Shown here: positions 10,382 through 20,683 of the stretch, in pieces
How positions within the stretch are numbered: the first letter of the stretch is position 1
Layout of the letters: each line of letters opens with the position of its first letter
From: Citrobacter amalonaticus
GTDB taxonomy: Bacteria; Pseudomonadota; Gammaproteobacteria; Enterobacterales; Enterobacteriaceae
Length of the DNA stretch: 64,000 nt
Reading direction: 5' to 3'
Assembly (NCBI RefSeq): GCF_002918555.1
Contig: NZ_PQMB01000002.1
Coordinates: forward strand, 721,169-785,168
The notes under the pieces: generated by a model
Told to the model about the DNA's origin: nothing
The model's input: only the letters and a program-made list of their open reading frames with translations
Databases searched by the model: none
Made by a program: the position numbers and the translations under genes

Positions 10382-11371
10382 TTAACCGCCAATGTACGAT
10401 AAGTTTTGCGTAATACCGGTATGGTTCTGGTGCAGAAAATGGGTCTGTTTTTTCTCCCGCAAAGCGCCTGAAATGCGCTCTTCCAGCGCCTGCTGCTGAA
10501 CATCCTCAGCCAGCAAATCGCGCAGGTTCACGCCGCCTTCGCCAAACAGGCAAAGATGCAGCTTGCCGATGGAAGAGACGCGCAGACGGTTGCAGGTGGC
10601 GCAGAAATCTTTCTCATAAGGCATGATGAGGCCGATTTCACCGGCATAATCGGGATGGCAGAAAACCTGGGCCGGACCATCGCTGCGCTGGCGCAACTGA
10701 TGGATCCAACCACGGCGCAGCAGCTCATCGCGCAGCACCTGACCAGAAATATGGTGTTTACGGAACAGTTCACTCCCCTCGCCCGTCTCCATCAATTCAA
10801 TGAAGCGGAGCTGGATGGGGCGCCCCTGGATCCAGGAAAGAAAGGTATCTAACTGATGGTGGTTCACATCGCGCATCAGCACGGTGTTAACTTTGACTTT
10901 CTCGAAACCGGCGTCAAACGCGCTATCAATACCCGCCATCACCTGCTGAAATTTATCCTGTCCGGTAATGGCATGAAACTGACGGGCATCCAGACTGTCA
11001 ACGCTGACGTTAATCCCTGTCAGCCCTGCATTGCGCCAGTTTGCGGCGTCGCGTGCCAGACGGTAACCATTGGTAGTTACCGCAATCTGACGAATGGCAT
11101 CGTTTTCACGCACGGCAGCGATGATATCGGTGAAGTCGCGGCGCAAAGAAGGCTCGCCGCCTGTCAGACGCACTTTCTCAGTACCCAGGCTGGCAAAGGC
11201 ACGAGTCACCCGGCGAATTTCATCGACAGTAAGAAAACCGTTGTTGGTGACGCCGCCTGGCTTATAGCCATCCGGCAGACAGTAGGTGCAACGAAAATTG
11301 CACACATCGGTAATCGACAGACGCAAGTAATAGAACTTGCGTGCGAAAGCATCGGTCAGTTGTGAGGCCAT
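10382..11371 (-). CDS. moaA: MoaA, GTP 3',8-cyclase (radical SAM)
   Basis: This 329-residue enzyme starts molybdenum-cofactor synthesis from GTP. The N-terminal radical-SAM cluster CNFRCTYC and the C-terminal 4Fe-4S cysteines (CATCNRLR...CLFGEGG) are both present, and the protein ends in the essential double glycine (YIGG). The start at 11371 (MASQLTDAF) was chosen over an in-frame codon 81 bases upstream because it matches the E. coli start and because the upstream part belongs to the riboswitch leader. Confidence 0.96.
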   Translation of the reverse strand: MASQLTDAFARKFYYLRLSITDVCNFRCTYCLPDGYKPGGVTNNGFLTVDEIRRVTRAFASLGTEKVRLTGGEPSLRRDFTDIIAAVRENDAIRQIAVTTNGYRLARDAANWRNAGLTGINVSVDSLDARQFHAITGQDKFQQVMAGIDSAFDAGFEKVKVNTVLMRDVNHHQLDTFLSWIQGRPIQLRFIELMETGEGSELFRKHHISGQVLRDELLRRGWIHQLRQRSDGPAQVFCHPDYAGEIGLIMPYEKDFCATCNRLRVSSIGKLHLCLFGEGGVNLRDLLAEDVQQQALEERISGALREKKQTHFLHQNHTGITQNLSYIGG

Positions 11372-11380
11372 GTACACCTT

Positions 11381-11495
11381 TCCATATACGGGAGGCGGAG
11401 TCATTTCTTCCTGCGCCCTGGTGGCAACGCGATTAAGCATCGTCACGGCCAAAGCACCGTATCTTTTGACCCAGGTGCAGAGGCTAGAGTGTGTT
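11381..11495 (-). ncRNA. Molybdenum-cofactor (Moco) riboswitch in the moaA leader
   Basis: The leader on the minus strand has the blocks known from the E. coli moaA Moco RNA motif: CACTCTAGCCTCTGCACCTG, then GGGTC, GATACGGTGCTTTGGCCGTG, TTGCCACCAGGGCG, GAAGAAATGACTCCGCC and TCCCGTAT, ending just before the GGAAAGG ribosome site. It is expected to repress moa expression when cofactor is plentiful. Boundaries are approximate; I recognised it by sequence and did not fold it. Confidence 0.85.
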
Positions 11496-11572
11496 TATGT
11501 AGTTAAGAGCCAGATGGGACGAGCTCTAAGCCGATAGTAGCGTGTAAACGGACATTGTGCCATTCACACTTA

Positions 11573-11596
11573 CGCTGTATAAACATGTATATAGCG
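11573..11596 (-). promoter_or_regulatory. ModE operator upstream of moaA
   Basis: On the minus strand the site reads CGCTATATA, then CATGTT, then TATACAGCG, close to the ModE consensus CGNTATATA-N6-8-TATATNNCG. It lies about 80 bases upstream of the riboswitch. ModE with molybdate activates moa in E. coli. modE is in this window at 55472. Confidence 0.72.
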
Positions 11597-11794
11597 TCAT
11601 GATCGTGCCATTTCGCTACAGAATAAGCGAAAATCACACCTTTGCATTGATGTACATCATTTCCGGCGCAGCCCCGCTTCGCTCTAAAGGAGTAGATCCA
11701 GACAGTTTTTTTTATTTACCTGTGGGTCAGCCAATTGCTGAAAAGCCGCGATTTGCGTTACTGTAGCGCGGTTAATTTGACTTCAGGAACTTTT

Positions 11795-12703
11795 ATGCGC
11801 AATCGTACGCTGGCTGACCTTGATCGTGTCGTCGCTCTCGGCGGAGGGCATGGATTAGGACGCGTTCTCTCGTCACTCTCCTCACTGGGTTCACGCCTGA
11901 CGGGAATTGTCACCACCACGGATAATGGGGGTTCAACGGGGCGTATTCGCCGCTCGGAGGGGGGGATTGCCTGGGGTGATATGCGCAACTGTCTGAACCA
12001 ATTGATCACCGAACCCAGCGTTGCTTCAGCGATGTTTGAGTACCGTTTTGGCGGGAATGGCGAACTTTCCGGTCATAACCTCGGAAATCTGATGTTAAAA
12101 GCGCTGGATCACCTCAGCGTGCGGCCTCTGGAAGCGATAAATTTAATTCGTAGCCTGCTAAAAGTGGATGCGCACTTAATCCCCATGTCTGAACTGCCGG
12201 TTGACCTGATGGCGCTGGACGCCCAGGGGCATGAAGTCTACGGTGAAGTGAACATTGATCAACTCACTACCCCACCTCAGGAGCTGATGCTGTCGCCGAA
12301 GGTTCCAACAACGCGGGAAGCGGTACAGGCCATTGCCCAGGCCGATTTAATCCTGATTGGGCCAGGCAGCTTCTATACCAGTCTGATGCCAATCCTGCTG
12401 CTTGATGAACTGGCGCAGGCATTGCGCCGCACATCTGCACCGATGGTTTATATCGGTAATCTGGGTCGTGAACTGAGTCTCCCCGCCGCGAGCCTGACGC
12501 TTGCTGATAAGCTGGCAGTCATAGAGCAGTACGTCGGGAAGAAAGTGATTGATGCGGTCGTTGTGGGGCCGAAAGTGAATGTTTCAGGGATTACCGACCG
12601 GGTTGTGATCCAGGAAGTGCTGGAGGCCAGCGATATTCCTTACCGTCATAACCGCCAGCTGCTGCACTGCGCGCTGGAAAAAGCAATTCAGGCGCTGGGG
12701 TAA
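11795..12703 (+). CDS. ybhK: YbhK, YvcK/CofD-like protein
   Basis: This 302-residue member of the gluconeogenesis-factor/CofD family has the nucleotide-sugar binding motif [12 protein letters not shown] at the N-terminus, [13 protein letters not shown], and [10 protein letters not shown] near residue 205. The Gram-positive homologue YvcK binds UDP-GlcNAc; the enterobacterial role is not settled. The start at 11795 matches E. coli. It diverges from moaA. Confidence 0.92.
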   Translation: MRNRTLADLDRVVALGGGHGLGRVLSSLSSLGSRLTGIVTTTDNGGSTGRIRRSEGGIAWGDMRNCLNQLITEPSVASAMFEYRFGGNGELSGHNLGNLMLKALDHLSVRPLEAINLIRSLLKVDAHLIPMSELPVDLMALDAQGHEVYGEVNIDQLTTPPQELMLSPKVPTTREAVQAIAQADLILIGPGSFYTSLMPILLLDELAQALRRTSAPMVYIGNLGRELSLPAASLTLADKLAVIEQYVGKKVIDAVVVGPKVNVSGITDRVVIQEVLEASDIPYRHNRQLLHCALEKAIQALG

Positions 12704-12717
12704 CGGGCGGTATGGTT

Positions 12718-12742
12718 GCCCGATGGCGCAAGCTCATCGGGC
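12718..12742. terminator. Hairpin between ybhK and uvrB
   Basis: GCCCGATG and CATCGGGC flank a short loop between two convergent genes. No strong T tract follows on either side, so it may be a REP-like end rather than a classical terminator. Confidence 0.55.
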
Positions 12743-12762
12743 CAACGCAACGCCTTTGGTGA

Positions 12763-14784
12763 TCACGACGCCGCGATAAACAGCTCGCGCAGCTGATGCA
12801 GCTGGTCGCGGATCTGTGCGGCCTCTTCGAATTCCAGATTTTGCGCATGCTGCATCATCTGTCCCTCCAGCTCGTGGATCTTCTGCTGCAACGCTTTTGG
12901 CGACATATCCATTTCCACCACATCGGACTTCGCCGCCGCGCGCGATTTCCCTCTGCCCTTCGCTTTGGTTTTCGCCAGGCTTTGCCCCAGCGCCAGGATA
13001 TCAACCACTTTCTTATTCAGGCCCTGTGGGATGATTCCGTGCTCTTCGTTATACAGCTGCTGTTTCTCGCGACGACGTTCAGTTTCACCAATCGCTTTTG
13101 CCATCGACGCGGTGATTCTGTCGCCATACAGGATGGCTTTCCCGTTAACGTTACGCGCCGCGCGACCAATGGTCTGAATCAGAGAACGTTCAGAACGCAG
13201 GAACCCCTCTTTGTCGGCATCGAGAATCGCCACCAGAGACACCTCAGGCATGTCCAGGCCTTCTCGTAACAGGTTGATACCCACCAGCACGTCAAACTCG
13301 CCCAGACGCAAATCACGAATGATTTCCATACGTTCTACGGTATCGATATCCGAGTGCAGATAGCGCACTCGCTCGCCGTGCTCTTCGAGATATTCAGTCA
13401 GGTCTTCCGCCATCCGTTTGGTCAACGTGGTGACCAGCACACGTTCGTTAATTGCCGCACGGATACGAATCTCAGAAAGCAGATCGTCGACCTGCGTCGC
13501 CACCGGACGAACCTCAATGACCGGATCCAGCAGCCCGGTGGGTCGCACGACCTGATCGACCACATCGCCACCGGATTTCTCCAGTTCGTAATTCCCGGGC
13601 GTGGCGGAAACGTAGATGGTTTGCGGCGCCAGCGCTTCAAACTCTTCAAACCTCAGCGGACGGTTATCCAGCGCGGAAGGCAGACGGAAGCCATATTCCA
13701 CCAGCGTCTCTTTGCGCGCCCGATCGCCGCGGTACATGCCGCCAATTTGCGGGATGGTAACGTGCGATTCGTCCACCACCAGCAGACCATCCGCGGGCAG
13801 ATAATCAAACAGCGTCGGCGGCGGTTCGCCTGGCCCACGCCCTGAAAGAAAGCGAGAGTAGTTTTCAATACCTGAGCAGTAGCCCAGCTCGTTCATCATC
13901 TCAAGATCAAACTGTGTGCGCTGGGTTAAGCGCTGTTCTTCCAGCAGCTTATCGTTCGCCAGCAGAACCTTTCTCCGGTCCGCCAGCTCCACTTTGATCT
14001 CTTCCATCGCCTGCAGGATACGCTCACGTGGCGTCACATAGTGCGTTTTTGGGTAGATGGTATAGCGGGGAATCGTCGATTCAATCTGTCCGGTCAGCGG
14101 ATCGAACAGCGACAGGCGCTCCACCTCTTCATCAAACAGTTCCACGCGCAGCGCGATGTCATCTGATTCCGCCGGGAAGATGTCGATCACCTCGCCGCGC
14201 ACGCGAAAGGTGCCGCGCTGGAAAACCTGATCGTTACGGGTGTACTGCAACTCCGCGAGCCGCCGCAGGATCGCCCGCTGGTCAATAATCATGCCGACCG
14301 TAAGGTGCAGCATCATCTTCAGATACAAATCCGGATCGCCCAGACCGTAGATCGCCGAAACGGACGCCACCACGATGACGTCACGACGCTCCAGCAGCGC
14401 TTTGGTCGCCGACAGCCGCATCTGTTCAATATGTTCGTTAACCGAGGCGTCCTTCTCGATGAAGGTATCAGAACTCGGCACGTAGGCCTCCGGCTGGTAG
14501 TAGTCATAGTACGAGACGAAATATTCCACCGCGTTATCCGGAAAGAACTCCTTCATCTCGCCATAGAGCTGCGCTGCGAGCGTTTTATTGGGGGCCATCA
14601 CCATGGTCGGTCGCTGAAGATCGGCAATCACGTTGGCGATAGTAAACGTTTTTCCTGAACCCGTTACGCCCAGCAAGGTCTGGTGCGCCAGGCCATCCTC
14701 CAGTCCCTCTTCCAGACGGCGTATCGCCTCCGGCTGATCGCCAGAAGGTTTAAAAACAGAATTCAGTTTGAACGGTTTACTCAT
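12763..14784 (-). CDS. uvrB: UvrB, excinuclease ABC helicase subunit
   Basis: The protein has 673 residues, the full E. coli length. It shows Walker A (GVTGSGKT), the beta-hairpin region ([22 protein letters not shown]), DESH helicase motif II, the QTIGRAARN motif VI, and a C-terminal UVR domain ([24 protein letters not shown]) that contacts UvrC. It verifies damage in nucleotide excision repair after UvrA loading. A LexA box lies 74 bases upstream. Confidence 0.97.
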   Translation of the reverse strand: MSKPFKLNSVFKPSGDQPEAIRRLEEGLEDGLAHQTLLGVTGSGKTFTIANVIADLQRPTMVMAPNKTLAAQLYGEMKEFFPDNAVEYFVSYYDYYQPEAYVPSSDTFIEKDASVNEHIEQMRLSATKALLERRDVIVVASVSAIYGLGDPDLYLKMMLHLTVGMIIDQRAILRRLAELQYTRNDQVFQRGTFRVRGEVIDIFPAESDDIALRVELFDEEVERLSLFDPLTGQIESTIPRYTIYPKTHYVTPRERILQAMEEIKVELADRRKVLLANDKLLEEQRLTQRTQFDLEMMNELGYCSGIENYSRFLSGRGPGEPPPTLFDYLPADGLLVVDESHVTIPQIGGMYRGDRARKETLVEYGFRLPSALDNRPLRFEEFEALAPQTIYVSATPGNYELEKSGGDVVDQVVRPTGLLDPVIEVRPVATQVDDLLSEIRIRAAINERVLVTTLTKRMAEDLTEYLEEHGERVRYLHSDIDTVERMEIIRDLRLGEFDVLVGINLLREGLDMPEVSLVAILDADKEGFLRSERSLIQTIGRAARNVNGKAILYGDRITASMAKAIGETERRREKQQLYNEEHGIIPQGLNKKVVDILALGQSLAKTKAKGRGKSRAAAKSDVVEMDMSPKALQQKIHELEGQMMQHAQNLEFEEAAQIRDQLHQLRELFIAAS

Positions 14785-14857
14785 GAGCAGCTACCTGAAG
14801 GAATGGGCGGGCAGGTGTGTAATTTTACTCCTGATGGCCAATATTGCCAGCAAAATA

Positions 14858-14877
14858 TACTGGATGAAAAAACAGTA
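14858..14877 (-). promoter_or_regulatory. LexA (SOS) box of uvrB
   Basis: The site reads taCTG-N10-CAGta (plus strand tactggatgaaaaaacagta), the known uvrB operator layout. It shows SOS induction of uvrB by RecA/LexA. Confidence 0.88.
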
Positions 14878-14970
14878 GCGCATCATAATACTGCTGTTAC
14901 GCGCCGTAATGTGCCATCAGCACGGGGGGAAATTTAGCTCCTGACAAGATAAAACACCGTCTAAAGCGGG

Positions 14971-15202
14971 TTATCCCCAGACCTCCGACTTTCTTAACAT
15001 TTGTCAAGTCGCGTTATGAAACTTTTATGGCAACCGATGACACTTTCCTTACAGCCATTGATTTTATATAACCAACTGTATCACAAAGGATATTTCCTTG
15101 AGACGGCTTTCGCATCAATTCAGCTGCAGGCCGCGTATTCTCTCGCTTACCCTGGGTTTTCTAACTCTAATACACAAGGTTATCCACAGGAATAGTGGAT
15201 AA
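14971..15202. promoter_or_regulatory. DnaA-box cluster in the uvrB-bioD gap
   Basis: The 557-base gap between uvrB and bioD has no gene. It contains TTATCCCCA at 14971, a perfect TTATCCACA at 15180 and an inverted TTATCCACT complement at 15194-15202. The last two form a 23-base inverted repeat. A DnaA-responsive element upstream of uvrB is known in E. coli, so these could be regulatory boxes. A 64-codon frame at 15001-15195 has no recognisable product. Confidence 0.45.
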
Positions 15203-15341
15203 CTGCTTCCAGCCCGTATGGACTGCCGCCTGGCTAATACGCCCACTTTGCTCCAAAAGCGCGACTAAAAAAAAATTATCACTAATTTTCGATTTTTATC
15301 TGCTGACGGCAGGCAAGATATCGCTCGCAATTTCGCCATCT

Positions 15342-16034
15342 TTACCTGCGGTTTAACGCGGTAAGATCGAGATATTGTCCTGTCATTGCATATTCAGCCT
15401 GCTGCGTAAGCCAGGGGATTTCTCCCAGTAACGGCGCCGGAATCATCCTTGTGAGCGTCGCCATATATTCGGCGTGTCGCTTCCCCGGCACCACCACATC
15501 ATTCGCCACCCAGCCGTCCAGCCGCAGTCCGGCCTGCCGTATCGCCTGCGCTGTGAGCACTGCATGGTTGATACAGCCCAGCTTCACCCCGACCACCAGA
15601 ATCACCGGCAGACGTTCCTGCTGCACCCAGTCGGCAAAGGTGAGCGTCTCCGACAGCGGCGTAAACCAGCCTCCGGCGCCTTCCACCAGCAGCCAGTCCG
15701 CCTGCGCCTCCAAAGCGCGCAGGCCTGCGGACATCACGCAAGCCTGAATCGGCCTCCCCTCTTCAGCGCTGATAATATGCGGTGACGTCGGTTCCGCGAA
15801 GGTGTAGGGGTTCACCGCTGCATACTCCAGACGCAGGCTACTGTTACGCTGCAGGGCCAGGGCATCGCTGTTACGTAACCCACATGCGGTCATTTCGCTG
15901 CCGGAGGCGACAGGTTTGTAGCCTGCCGTCCGGTAGCCCAGGCGCGCCGCAGCCTGTAACAACGCGCAACTGGCAACCGTCTTGCCGACTTCGGTGTCGG
16001 TTCCGGTGACAAAAAATCGATTATTCACGTTCAA
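15342..16034 (-). CDS. bioD: BioD, dethiobiotin synthetase
   Basis: This 230-residue ATP-dependent carboxylase closes the ureido ring of dethiobiotin. The P-loop [10 protein letters not shown] lies at residues 10-19, with KPVASG, VEGAGGW and GCINHA further on; all match E. coli BioD1. Its start overlaps the bioC stop by 14 bases, so it is the coupled last gene of bioBFCD. Confidence 0.95.
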   Translation of the reverse strand: MNVNNRFFVTGTDTEVGKTVASCALLQAAARLGYRTAGYKPVASGSEMTACGLRNSDALALQRNSSLRLEYAAVNPYTFAEPTSPHIISAEEGRPIQACVMSAGLRALEAQADWLLVEGAGGWFTPLSETLTFADWVQQERLPVILVVGVKLGCINHAVLTAQAIRQAGLRLDGWVANDVVVPGKRHAEYMATLTRMIPAPLLGEIPWLTQQAEYAMTGQYLDLTALNRR

Positions 16035-16776
16035 TGACTCCCAGAAAAAGATGATATGTCAGGGGAAATCGCCCCTGCCGCTGTGGCCAGGCCAGCTGAA
16101 GCTGTTGCAATTGCGCACGCGTCAGCACGCGCTGTTCGCGCCCTTCGTGCAAATGGGTTGCGCCAATCCCCTTCAGTGAACGCATCGCGCTGAGCGCATC
16201 GTCAAACCACACGGTGAGGGTTTGCCTCTGCCCGCACCCGCGCCAGTCGTTTACGACATTCTGTAGCGCATCTTCCGCTAAAAAGCGGTTGGCATGGGGC
16301 CGTTCATCAACGGCCCGCCACGCCTGATGCAGTTCCGGCAGCGAGCCGTGCGCCAGGGTAGAGAAAGCCACGCAGCCGCCGGGACGCACCACACGACAGA
16401 GTTCGCTTAACGCCCCCCGCAAATCGTTACACCACTGGACGGCCAGATTGCTCCACGCCAGATCAAACCCTGCGCAGGTCAGCGGCAGCGATTCGATATC
16501 GCCAGCCAGATAGTGGTGCGCAACCGCCTGACGACGCGCCTCATCCAGCATCTGCACTGACAGATCCAGGGCGGTTACGTGACTGCCCCGTTCGCGCCAG
16601 TAGCGGCTCAGCCGACCGGGACCGCATCCCGCGTCCAGCACCTGTGCAAAAAACCTTTCCGGCAGCTGCCCCAGCAGCGCATCCGCGCTCAGGCGCTGAA
16701 GTTCGGCATGCTGTTCGTATTGGCTCGCCGCGCGGCCAAACGCCGCCGCGATGGCTTGTTTATTAACCAGCGCCAT
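16021..16776 (-). CDS. bioC: BioC, malonyl-ACP O-methyltransferase
   Basis: This 251-residue class I SAM methyltransferase (motif [13 protein letters not shown], motif II region [10 protein letters not shown]) methylates the free carboxyl of malonyl-ACP so that fatty-acid synthesis can build the pimelate moiety. The start at 16776 ([14 protein letters not shown]) gives the E. coli length. It overlaps the end of bioF by 14 bases. Confidence 0.94.
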   Translation of the reverse strand: MALVNKQAIAAAFGRAASQYEQHAELQRLSADALLGQLPERFFAQVLDAGCGPGRLSRYWRERGSHVTALDLSVQMLDEARRQAVAHHYLAGDIESLPLTCAGFDLAWSNLAVQWCNDLRGALSELCRVVRPGGCVAFSTLAHGSLPELHQAWRAVDERPHANRFLAEDALQNVVNDWRGCGQRQTLTVWFDDALSAMRSLKGIGATHLHEGREQRVLTRAQLQQLQLAWPQRQGRFPLTYHLFLGVIERE

Positions 16777-17917
16777 GCAGCGCCTCCAGCAAACGATCGA
16801 TATCCTGCGGTTCATGCGCGGCGGTTAGCGTCAGACGCAAGCGGGCGGTACCCGCGGGCACAGTCGGTGGACGGATGGCGGTCACCCAGCATCCCTGGCT
16901 GCGTAATCGCTCTGCCAGCTGTAGCGCCCGAACGTTATCGCCAACGATTAACGGCTGGATGGCGCTTTGCGAATCTGCCAGCGTAAAGTGCGTGGCGTTG
17001 ATTGCCGATCGAAACTGCTGAATTAGCGTCGCCAGCTTTTCCCTCCGTTTATCCCCCTCCTCACTGCGCATAACGTCCAGCGCGGCGCTCAATGCCTGCG
17101 CCTGGGCAGGCGGCATACTGGTGCTGTAAATCAGGTGACGGGCAAACTGCAACAGATAATCCGCCACGCTGTCAGAGCAGAGAACTGCCGCGCCGCTGAC
17201 GCCGAAACCTTTGCCGAAAGTCACCACCAGCAGTTCTGGCTTCACCTGCTGTTGCCAGCAGCTTCCCCGTCCTTCCTGTCCGATAACGCCGATGCCGTGG
17301 GCATCATCCACCAGCAGCCAGCCGTTATGCTCCTGGGCGATACGATGAATTTCCGCCAGCGGCGCGCTGTCGCCATCCATACTGAAAACGCCCTCGGTCA
17401 CCACCAGCTGTTGCCCCGGACAGGGGGCCGCCAGCAGGCGCGCAAGGTGCTCCGGATTGTTATGGGTATAGCGACGAAGCGCCGCCGGACTGAGACTGGC
17501 GGCCTCCAGCAGCGACGCATGGCTGAGACGATCGGCGACAATCCGGTCATCTTTTGCCATTAATGCCGCAATAACCGCCTGATTCGCCGCAAAGCCGGAG
17601 ATAAACAGCAGGGCGCGGGGGTAGCCCAGCCAGTCTGCCAGCGACGCTTCCAGCTGCCGGTGCGCCACGCTATAGCCGCTGACGTGGCCCGATCCTCCGC
17701 TGCCGACGCCAAACCGTTCGGCACCCTGTTGCCAGGCTCGAATAATCTGCGGGTGACTGCTCAGGCCAAGATAGTCATTGTTCGAGAAGTTAAGATATCG
17801 CTGGCTATTGGCGGTAAGCCAGCGCCCCGCCCCCTGCTCAACCACGTGGCGAGTTCGCAGGGTATCGGTCGAACGACGCGCCGCGAGCGCCTCGTCGATT
17901 TTTTGCTGCCAGCTCAT
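16763..17917 (-). CDS. bioF: BioF, 8-amino-7-oxononanoate synthase
   Basis: This 384-residue PLP-dependent alpha-oxoamine synthase joins pimeloyl-ACP and L-alanine. Visible elements are FSNNDYLGL, the [12 protein letters not shown] aspartate loop, and the PLP lysine in [13 protein letters not shown]. It overlaps bioB by 4 bases. Confidence 0.95.
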   Translation of the reverse strand: MSWQQKIDEALAARRSTDTLRTRHVVEQGAGRWLTANSQRYLNFSNNDYLGLSSHPQIIRAWQQGAERFGVGSGGSGHVSGYSVAHRQLEASLADWLGYPRALLFISGFAANQAVIAALMAKDDRIVADRLSHASLLEAASLSPAALRRYTHNNPEHLARLLAAPCPGQQLVVTEGVFSMDGDSAPLAEIHRIAQEHNGWLLVDDAHGIGVIGQEGRGSCWQQQVKPELLVVTFGKGFGVSGAAVLCSDSVADYLLQFARHLIYSTSMPPAQAQALSAALDVMRSEEGDKRREKLATLIQQFRSAINATHFTLADSQSAIQPLIVGDNVRALQLAERLRSQGCWVTAIRPPTVPAGTARLRLTLTAAHEPQDIDRLLEALHGAG

Positions 17918-18954
17918 ACTGCTGCCGCGTTGTAATAATCGTCAGTATCCGGGGTCAACAGCGCCTGTTCCAGACGCTGTTGCTGCTCGTTATCGCCCGC
18001 CAGCACGGCGGTTTGCTGTGGATTCAGCCCCAGCTTGCGGAACAACCGGAGATCGTTATCTTCTTCCGGGTTCGGGGTAGTCAGTAATTTGCAGCCGTAG
18101 AAAATGGAGTTAGCCCCGGCCATAAAGCACATCGCCTGGGTCTGTTCGTTCATCTGCTCGCGTCCGGCAGAGAGGCGCACATATGAAGTCGGCATCATGA
18201 TGCGCGCCACGGCAATGGTGCGAATAAAATCAAACGCATCCACATCCTCGTTATCCGCCAGAGGCGTCCCCTTCACCTTCACCAGCATGTTGATCGGTAC
18301 GCTTTCCGGCGGCGTTGGCAGACTGGCCAGTTGCAGCAGCAGTCCGGCGCGATCTTTTACCGTTTCGCCCAGACCCACAATGCCGCCGGAACAGACTTTG
18401 ATCCCGGCGTCGCGCACTTTATCCAGCGTGTCGAGGCGCTCCTGGTATGAACGCGTGGTGATGATATTGCCGTAGAATTCCGGGGAGGTATCGAGGTTGT
18501 GGTTGTAGTAGTCCAGTCCGGCGTTCGCAAGACGCAGCGCCTGGGACTCATTCAACGTCCCAAGCGTCATACAGGCTTCCAGCCCCATTGCCTTCACGCC
18601 CTGCACCATCTGCTCCAGGTACGGCATATCGCGCTCGTGAGGGTTCTTCCACGCCGCCCCCATGCAGAAACGGGTGGAACCGGCGAGCTTCGCTTTCCGC
18701 GCAGAGTCCAGCACCTGCCCGACCTCCATTAATCGTTCTGCCTCCAGCCCGGTTTTGTAGCGCGAACTCTGCGGGCAATACTTACAATCTTCCGGGCAGG
18801 CGCCGGTTTTAATCGACAGCAGCGTGCTGACCTGTACCTGACGGGGATCGAAGTGCTGGCGATGAATTTGCTGTGCTTCAAACAGCAAATCCAGCAGCGG
18901 TTTTTCAAATAATTCGGTGACTTGCGACAATGTCCAGCGAGAAGAGTGAGCCAT
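17914..18954 (-). CDS. bioB: BioB, biotin synthase (radical SAM)
   Basis: This 346-residue enzyme inserts sulfur into dethiobiotin. It has the radical-SAM cysteines CPEDCKYC (residues 53-60), the auxiliary-cluster cysteines and the conserved arginine near SAGREQM. It is the first gene of bioBFCD, reading away from bioA across the shared operator. Confidence 0.96.
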   Translation of the reverse strand: MAHSSRWTLSQVTELFEKPLLDLLFEAQQIHRQHFDPRQVQVSTLLSIKTGACPEDCKYCPQSSRYKTGLEAERLMEVGQVLDSARKAKLAGSTRFCMGAAWKNPHERDMPYLEQMVQGVKAMGLEACMTLGTLNESQALRLANAGLDYYNHNLDTSPEFYGNIITTRSYQERLDTLDKVRDAGIKVCSGGIVGLGETVKDRAGLLLQLASLPTPPESVPINMLVKVKGTPLADNEDVDAFDFIRTIAVARIMMPTSYVRLSAGREQMNEQTQAMCFMAGANSIFYGCKLLTTPNPEEDNDLRLFRKLGLNPQQTAVLAGDNEQQQRLEQALLTPDTDDYYNAAAV

Positions 18955-18986
18955 ATTTGTCTACTTTTCGTTGTGAGTTTCATGTA

Positions 18987-19026
18987 GACTCGTAAACCTA
19001 AATGTTTTTAATTTGGTTTACAAGTC
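18987..19026. promoter_or_regulatory. BirA operator and divergent bioA/bioB promoters
   Basis: GACTCGTAAACCTAAAT and ATTTGGTTTACAAGTC form the 40-base imperfect palindrome known as the bio operator. It overlaps both divergent promoters. BirA-biotinoyl-AMP bound here shuts off both operons when biotin is sufficient. Confidence 0.92.
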
Positions 19027-19030
19027 GATT

Positions 19031-20320
19031 ATGACACCGGACGATCTTGCCTTTGACCAACGCCATATCTGGCATCCCTACACCTCCATGACCTCTCCGC
19101 TGCCGGTTTATCCTGTTGAACGTGCGGAAGGCTGCGAACTGATTTTATCCAGCGGCGAACGGCTGATTGACGGCATGTCCTCCTGGTGGGCGGCGATTCA
19201 CGGTTATAACCACCCGCAGCTGAACGCCGCGATGAAAACGCAGATCGACGCGATGTCACACGTGATGTTTGGCGGAATAACCCATACGCCCGCCGTCAAC
19301 CTGTGCCGGAAGCTGGTCGCGATGACGCCGGAACCGCTGGAATGCGTATTCCTCGCGGATTCCGGCTCGGTAGCGGTTGAAGTGGCGATGAAAATGGCGC
19401 TGCAATACTGGCAGACGAAAGGCGAAGCGCGCCAACGCTTTCTGACGTTTCGTAATGGTTATCACGGCGATACCTTCGGCGCGATGTCGGTGTGCGATCC
19501 GGACAACTCCATGCATAGCCTGTGGAAGGGCTATCTGCCGGAAAACCTCTTCGCCCCGGCGCCGCAAAACCGGATGGAGGGCGAATGGGACGAACGCGAT
19601 ATGGTGGCCTTTGCCCGCCTGATGGCCGCACACCGTCATGAAATTGCCGCGGTCATTCTGGAACCTGTCGTGCAGGGCGCGGGGGGAATGCGGATGTATC
19701 ACCCGGAGTGGCTGCGCCGGATCCGCAGGATGTGCGACCGCGAAGGTATCCTGCTGATTGCCGATGAAATTGCCACCGGATTTGGCCGTACTGGTAAGCT
19801 GTTTGCCTGTGAGCACGCCGGGATCGCACCGGATATTCTGTGTCTCGGCAAGGCGTTAACCGGCGGTACGATGACGCTTTCCGCCACCCTGACCACGCGT
19901 GAAGTGGCAGAAACCATCAGCAACGGCGAGGCCGGTTGTTTTATGCATGGCCCAACCTTTATGGGCAACCCGCTGGCCTGTGCGGTGGCGACGGCCAGCC
20001 TCTCGGTGCTGGAAACCGGCGAATGGCAGCAGCAGGTAGCGGCCATTGAGGCGCAGCTCCGCGTCGAACTTGCCCCTGCACGCGACTGCGCCAGCGTTGC
20101 AGATGTGCGGGTGCTCGGCGCCATCGGCGTGGTGGAAACGACCCGTCCGGTCAACATGGCAGCGTTGCAAAAATTCTTTGTTGAACAAGGCGTCTGGATC
20201 CGTCCGTTTGGCAAACTGATCTACCTGATGCCGCCTTATCTCATTGCGCCAGCGCAGCTCCACCGCCTGACTCAGGCAGTGAACAATGCCGTGCGCAATG
20301 AAGCATTTTTTGTGGATTAA
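19031..20320 (+). CDS. bioA: BioA, adenosylmethionine-8-amino-7-oxononanoate aminotransferase
   Basis: This 429-residue class III aminotransferase uses S-adenosylmethionine as amino donor to make 7,8-diaminopelargonate. Features include [37 protein letters not shown], and the PLP lysine in [11 protein letters not shown]. The start at 19031 follows directly on the operator and matches E. coli. Confidence 0.96.
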   Translation: MTPDDLAFDQRHIWHPYTSMTSPLPVYPVERAEGCELILSSGERLIDGMSSWWAAIHGYNHPQLNAAMKTQIDAMSHVMFGGITHTPAVNLCRKLVAMTPEPLECVFLADSGSVAVEVAMKMALQYWQTKGEARQRFLTFRNGYHGDTFGAMSVCDPDNSMHSLWKGYLPENLFAPAPQNRMEGEWDERDMVAFARLMAAHRHEIAAVILEPVVQGAGGMRMYHPEWLRRIRRMCDREGILLIADEIATGFGRTGKLFACEHAGIAPDILCLGKALTGGTMTLSATLTTREVAETISNGEAGCFMHGPTFMGNPLACAVATASLSVLETGEWQQQVAAIEAQLRVELAPARDCASVADVRVLGAIGVVETTRPVNMAALQKFFVEQGVWIRPFGKLIYLMPPYLIAPAQLHRLTQAVNNAVRNEAFFVD

Positions 20321-20595
20321 TTAGCGGTAGGCTGCCTGACGCCTGGCTACACTTTTTGCGGTCTGTATTTTTTATTAACGCGAAATGGATATTTCATCGT
20401 TCTGGACCTCCAGATTAAGGTATCTGGTGTCCAGGATTTGGGGTTCAGTGCACGAGGAGCCTCCCTTGCCCGTTCACGGGTATGAGGGTTTCAGGGAAAC
20501 AATGAACATACGGTGAACGGAACCCTTTGCCATTGTTAAAAATTCTCCGTTATCTCTTAAACGGTTGGCATTATCCCACCGCCAAAATCTTCACG

Positions 20596-20642
20596 TTTCA
20601 CGCGCTCGCCAGCGCGTCGATAACCGCTATGTTCAGTCAGGT
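20596..20642 (+). pseudogene. ybhB: 3' relic of ybhB (YbhB/Raf-kinase-inhibitor-like protein)
   Basis: In frame 1 of this segment the translation FHALASASITAMFS differs by one residue from the last 14 residues of E. coli YbhB. In E. coli the next codon would be the stop; here it is CAG. Nothing upstream back to the bioA stop resembles the rest of YbhB. The position, downstream of bioA in the same orientation, is exactly that of E. coli ybhB. The rest of the 354-base bioA-hutH gap has no gene. Confidence 0.75.
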
Positions 20643-20650
20643 CTTGTTGT

Positions 20651-20683
20651 GCCGGATAGCAACGCTAAGGCGTTTTATCCGGC
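20651..20683. repeat. REP element overlapping the hutH stop
   Basis: GCCGGATA...TATCCGGC with an internal GCTAAGGC core is a typical REP unit. The TAA stop of hutH (20675-20677) lies inside its right arm. Confidence 0.8.

Noticed and set aside
15001-15195. 64-codon frame in the uvrB-bioD gap
   Set aside because: No ribosome site and no family resemblance; the region is better explained by DnaA-type boxes and A+T-rich spacer.
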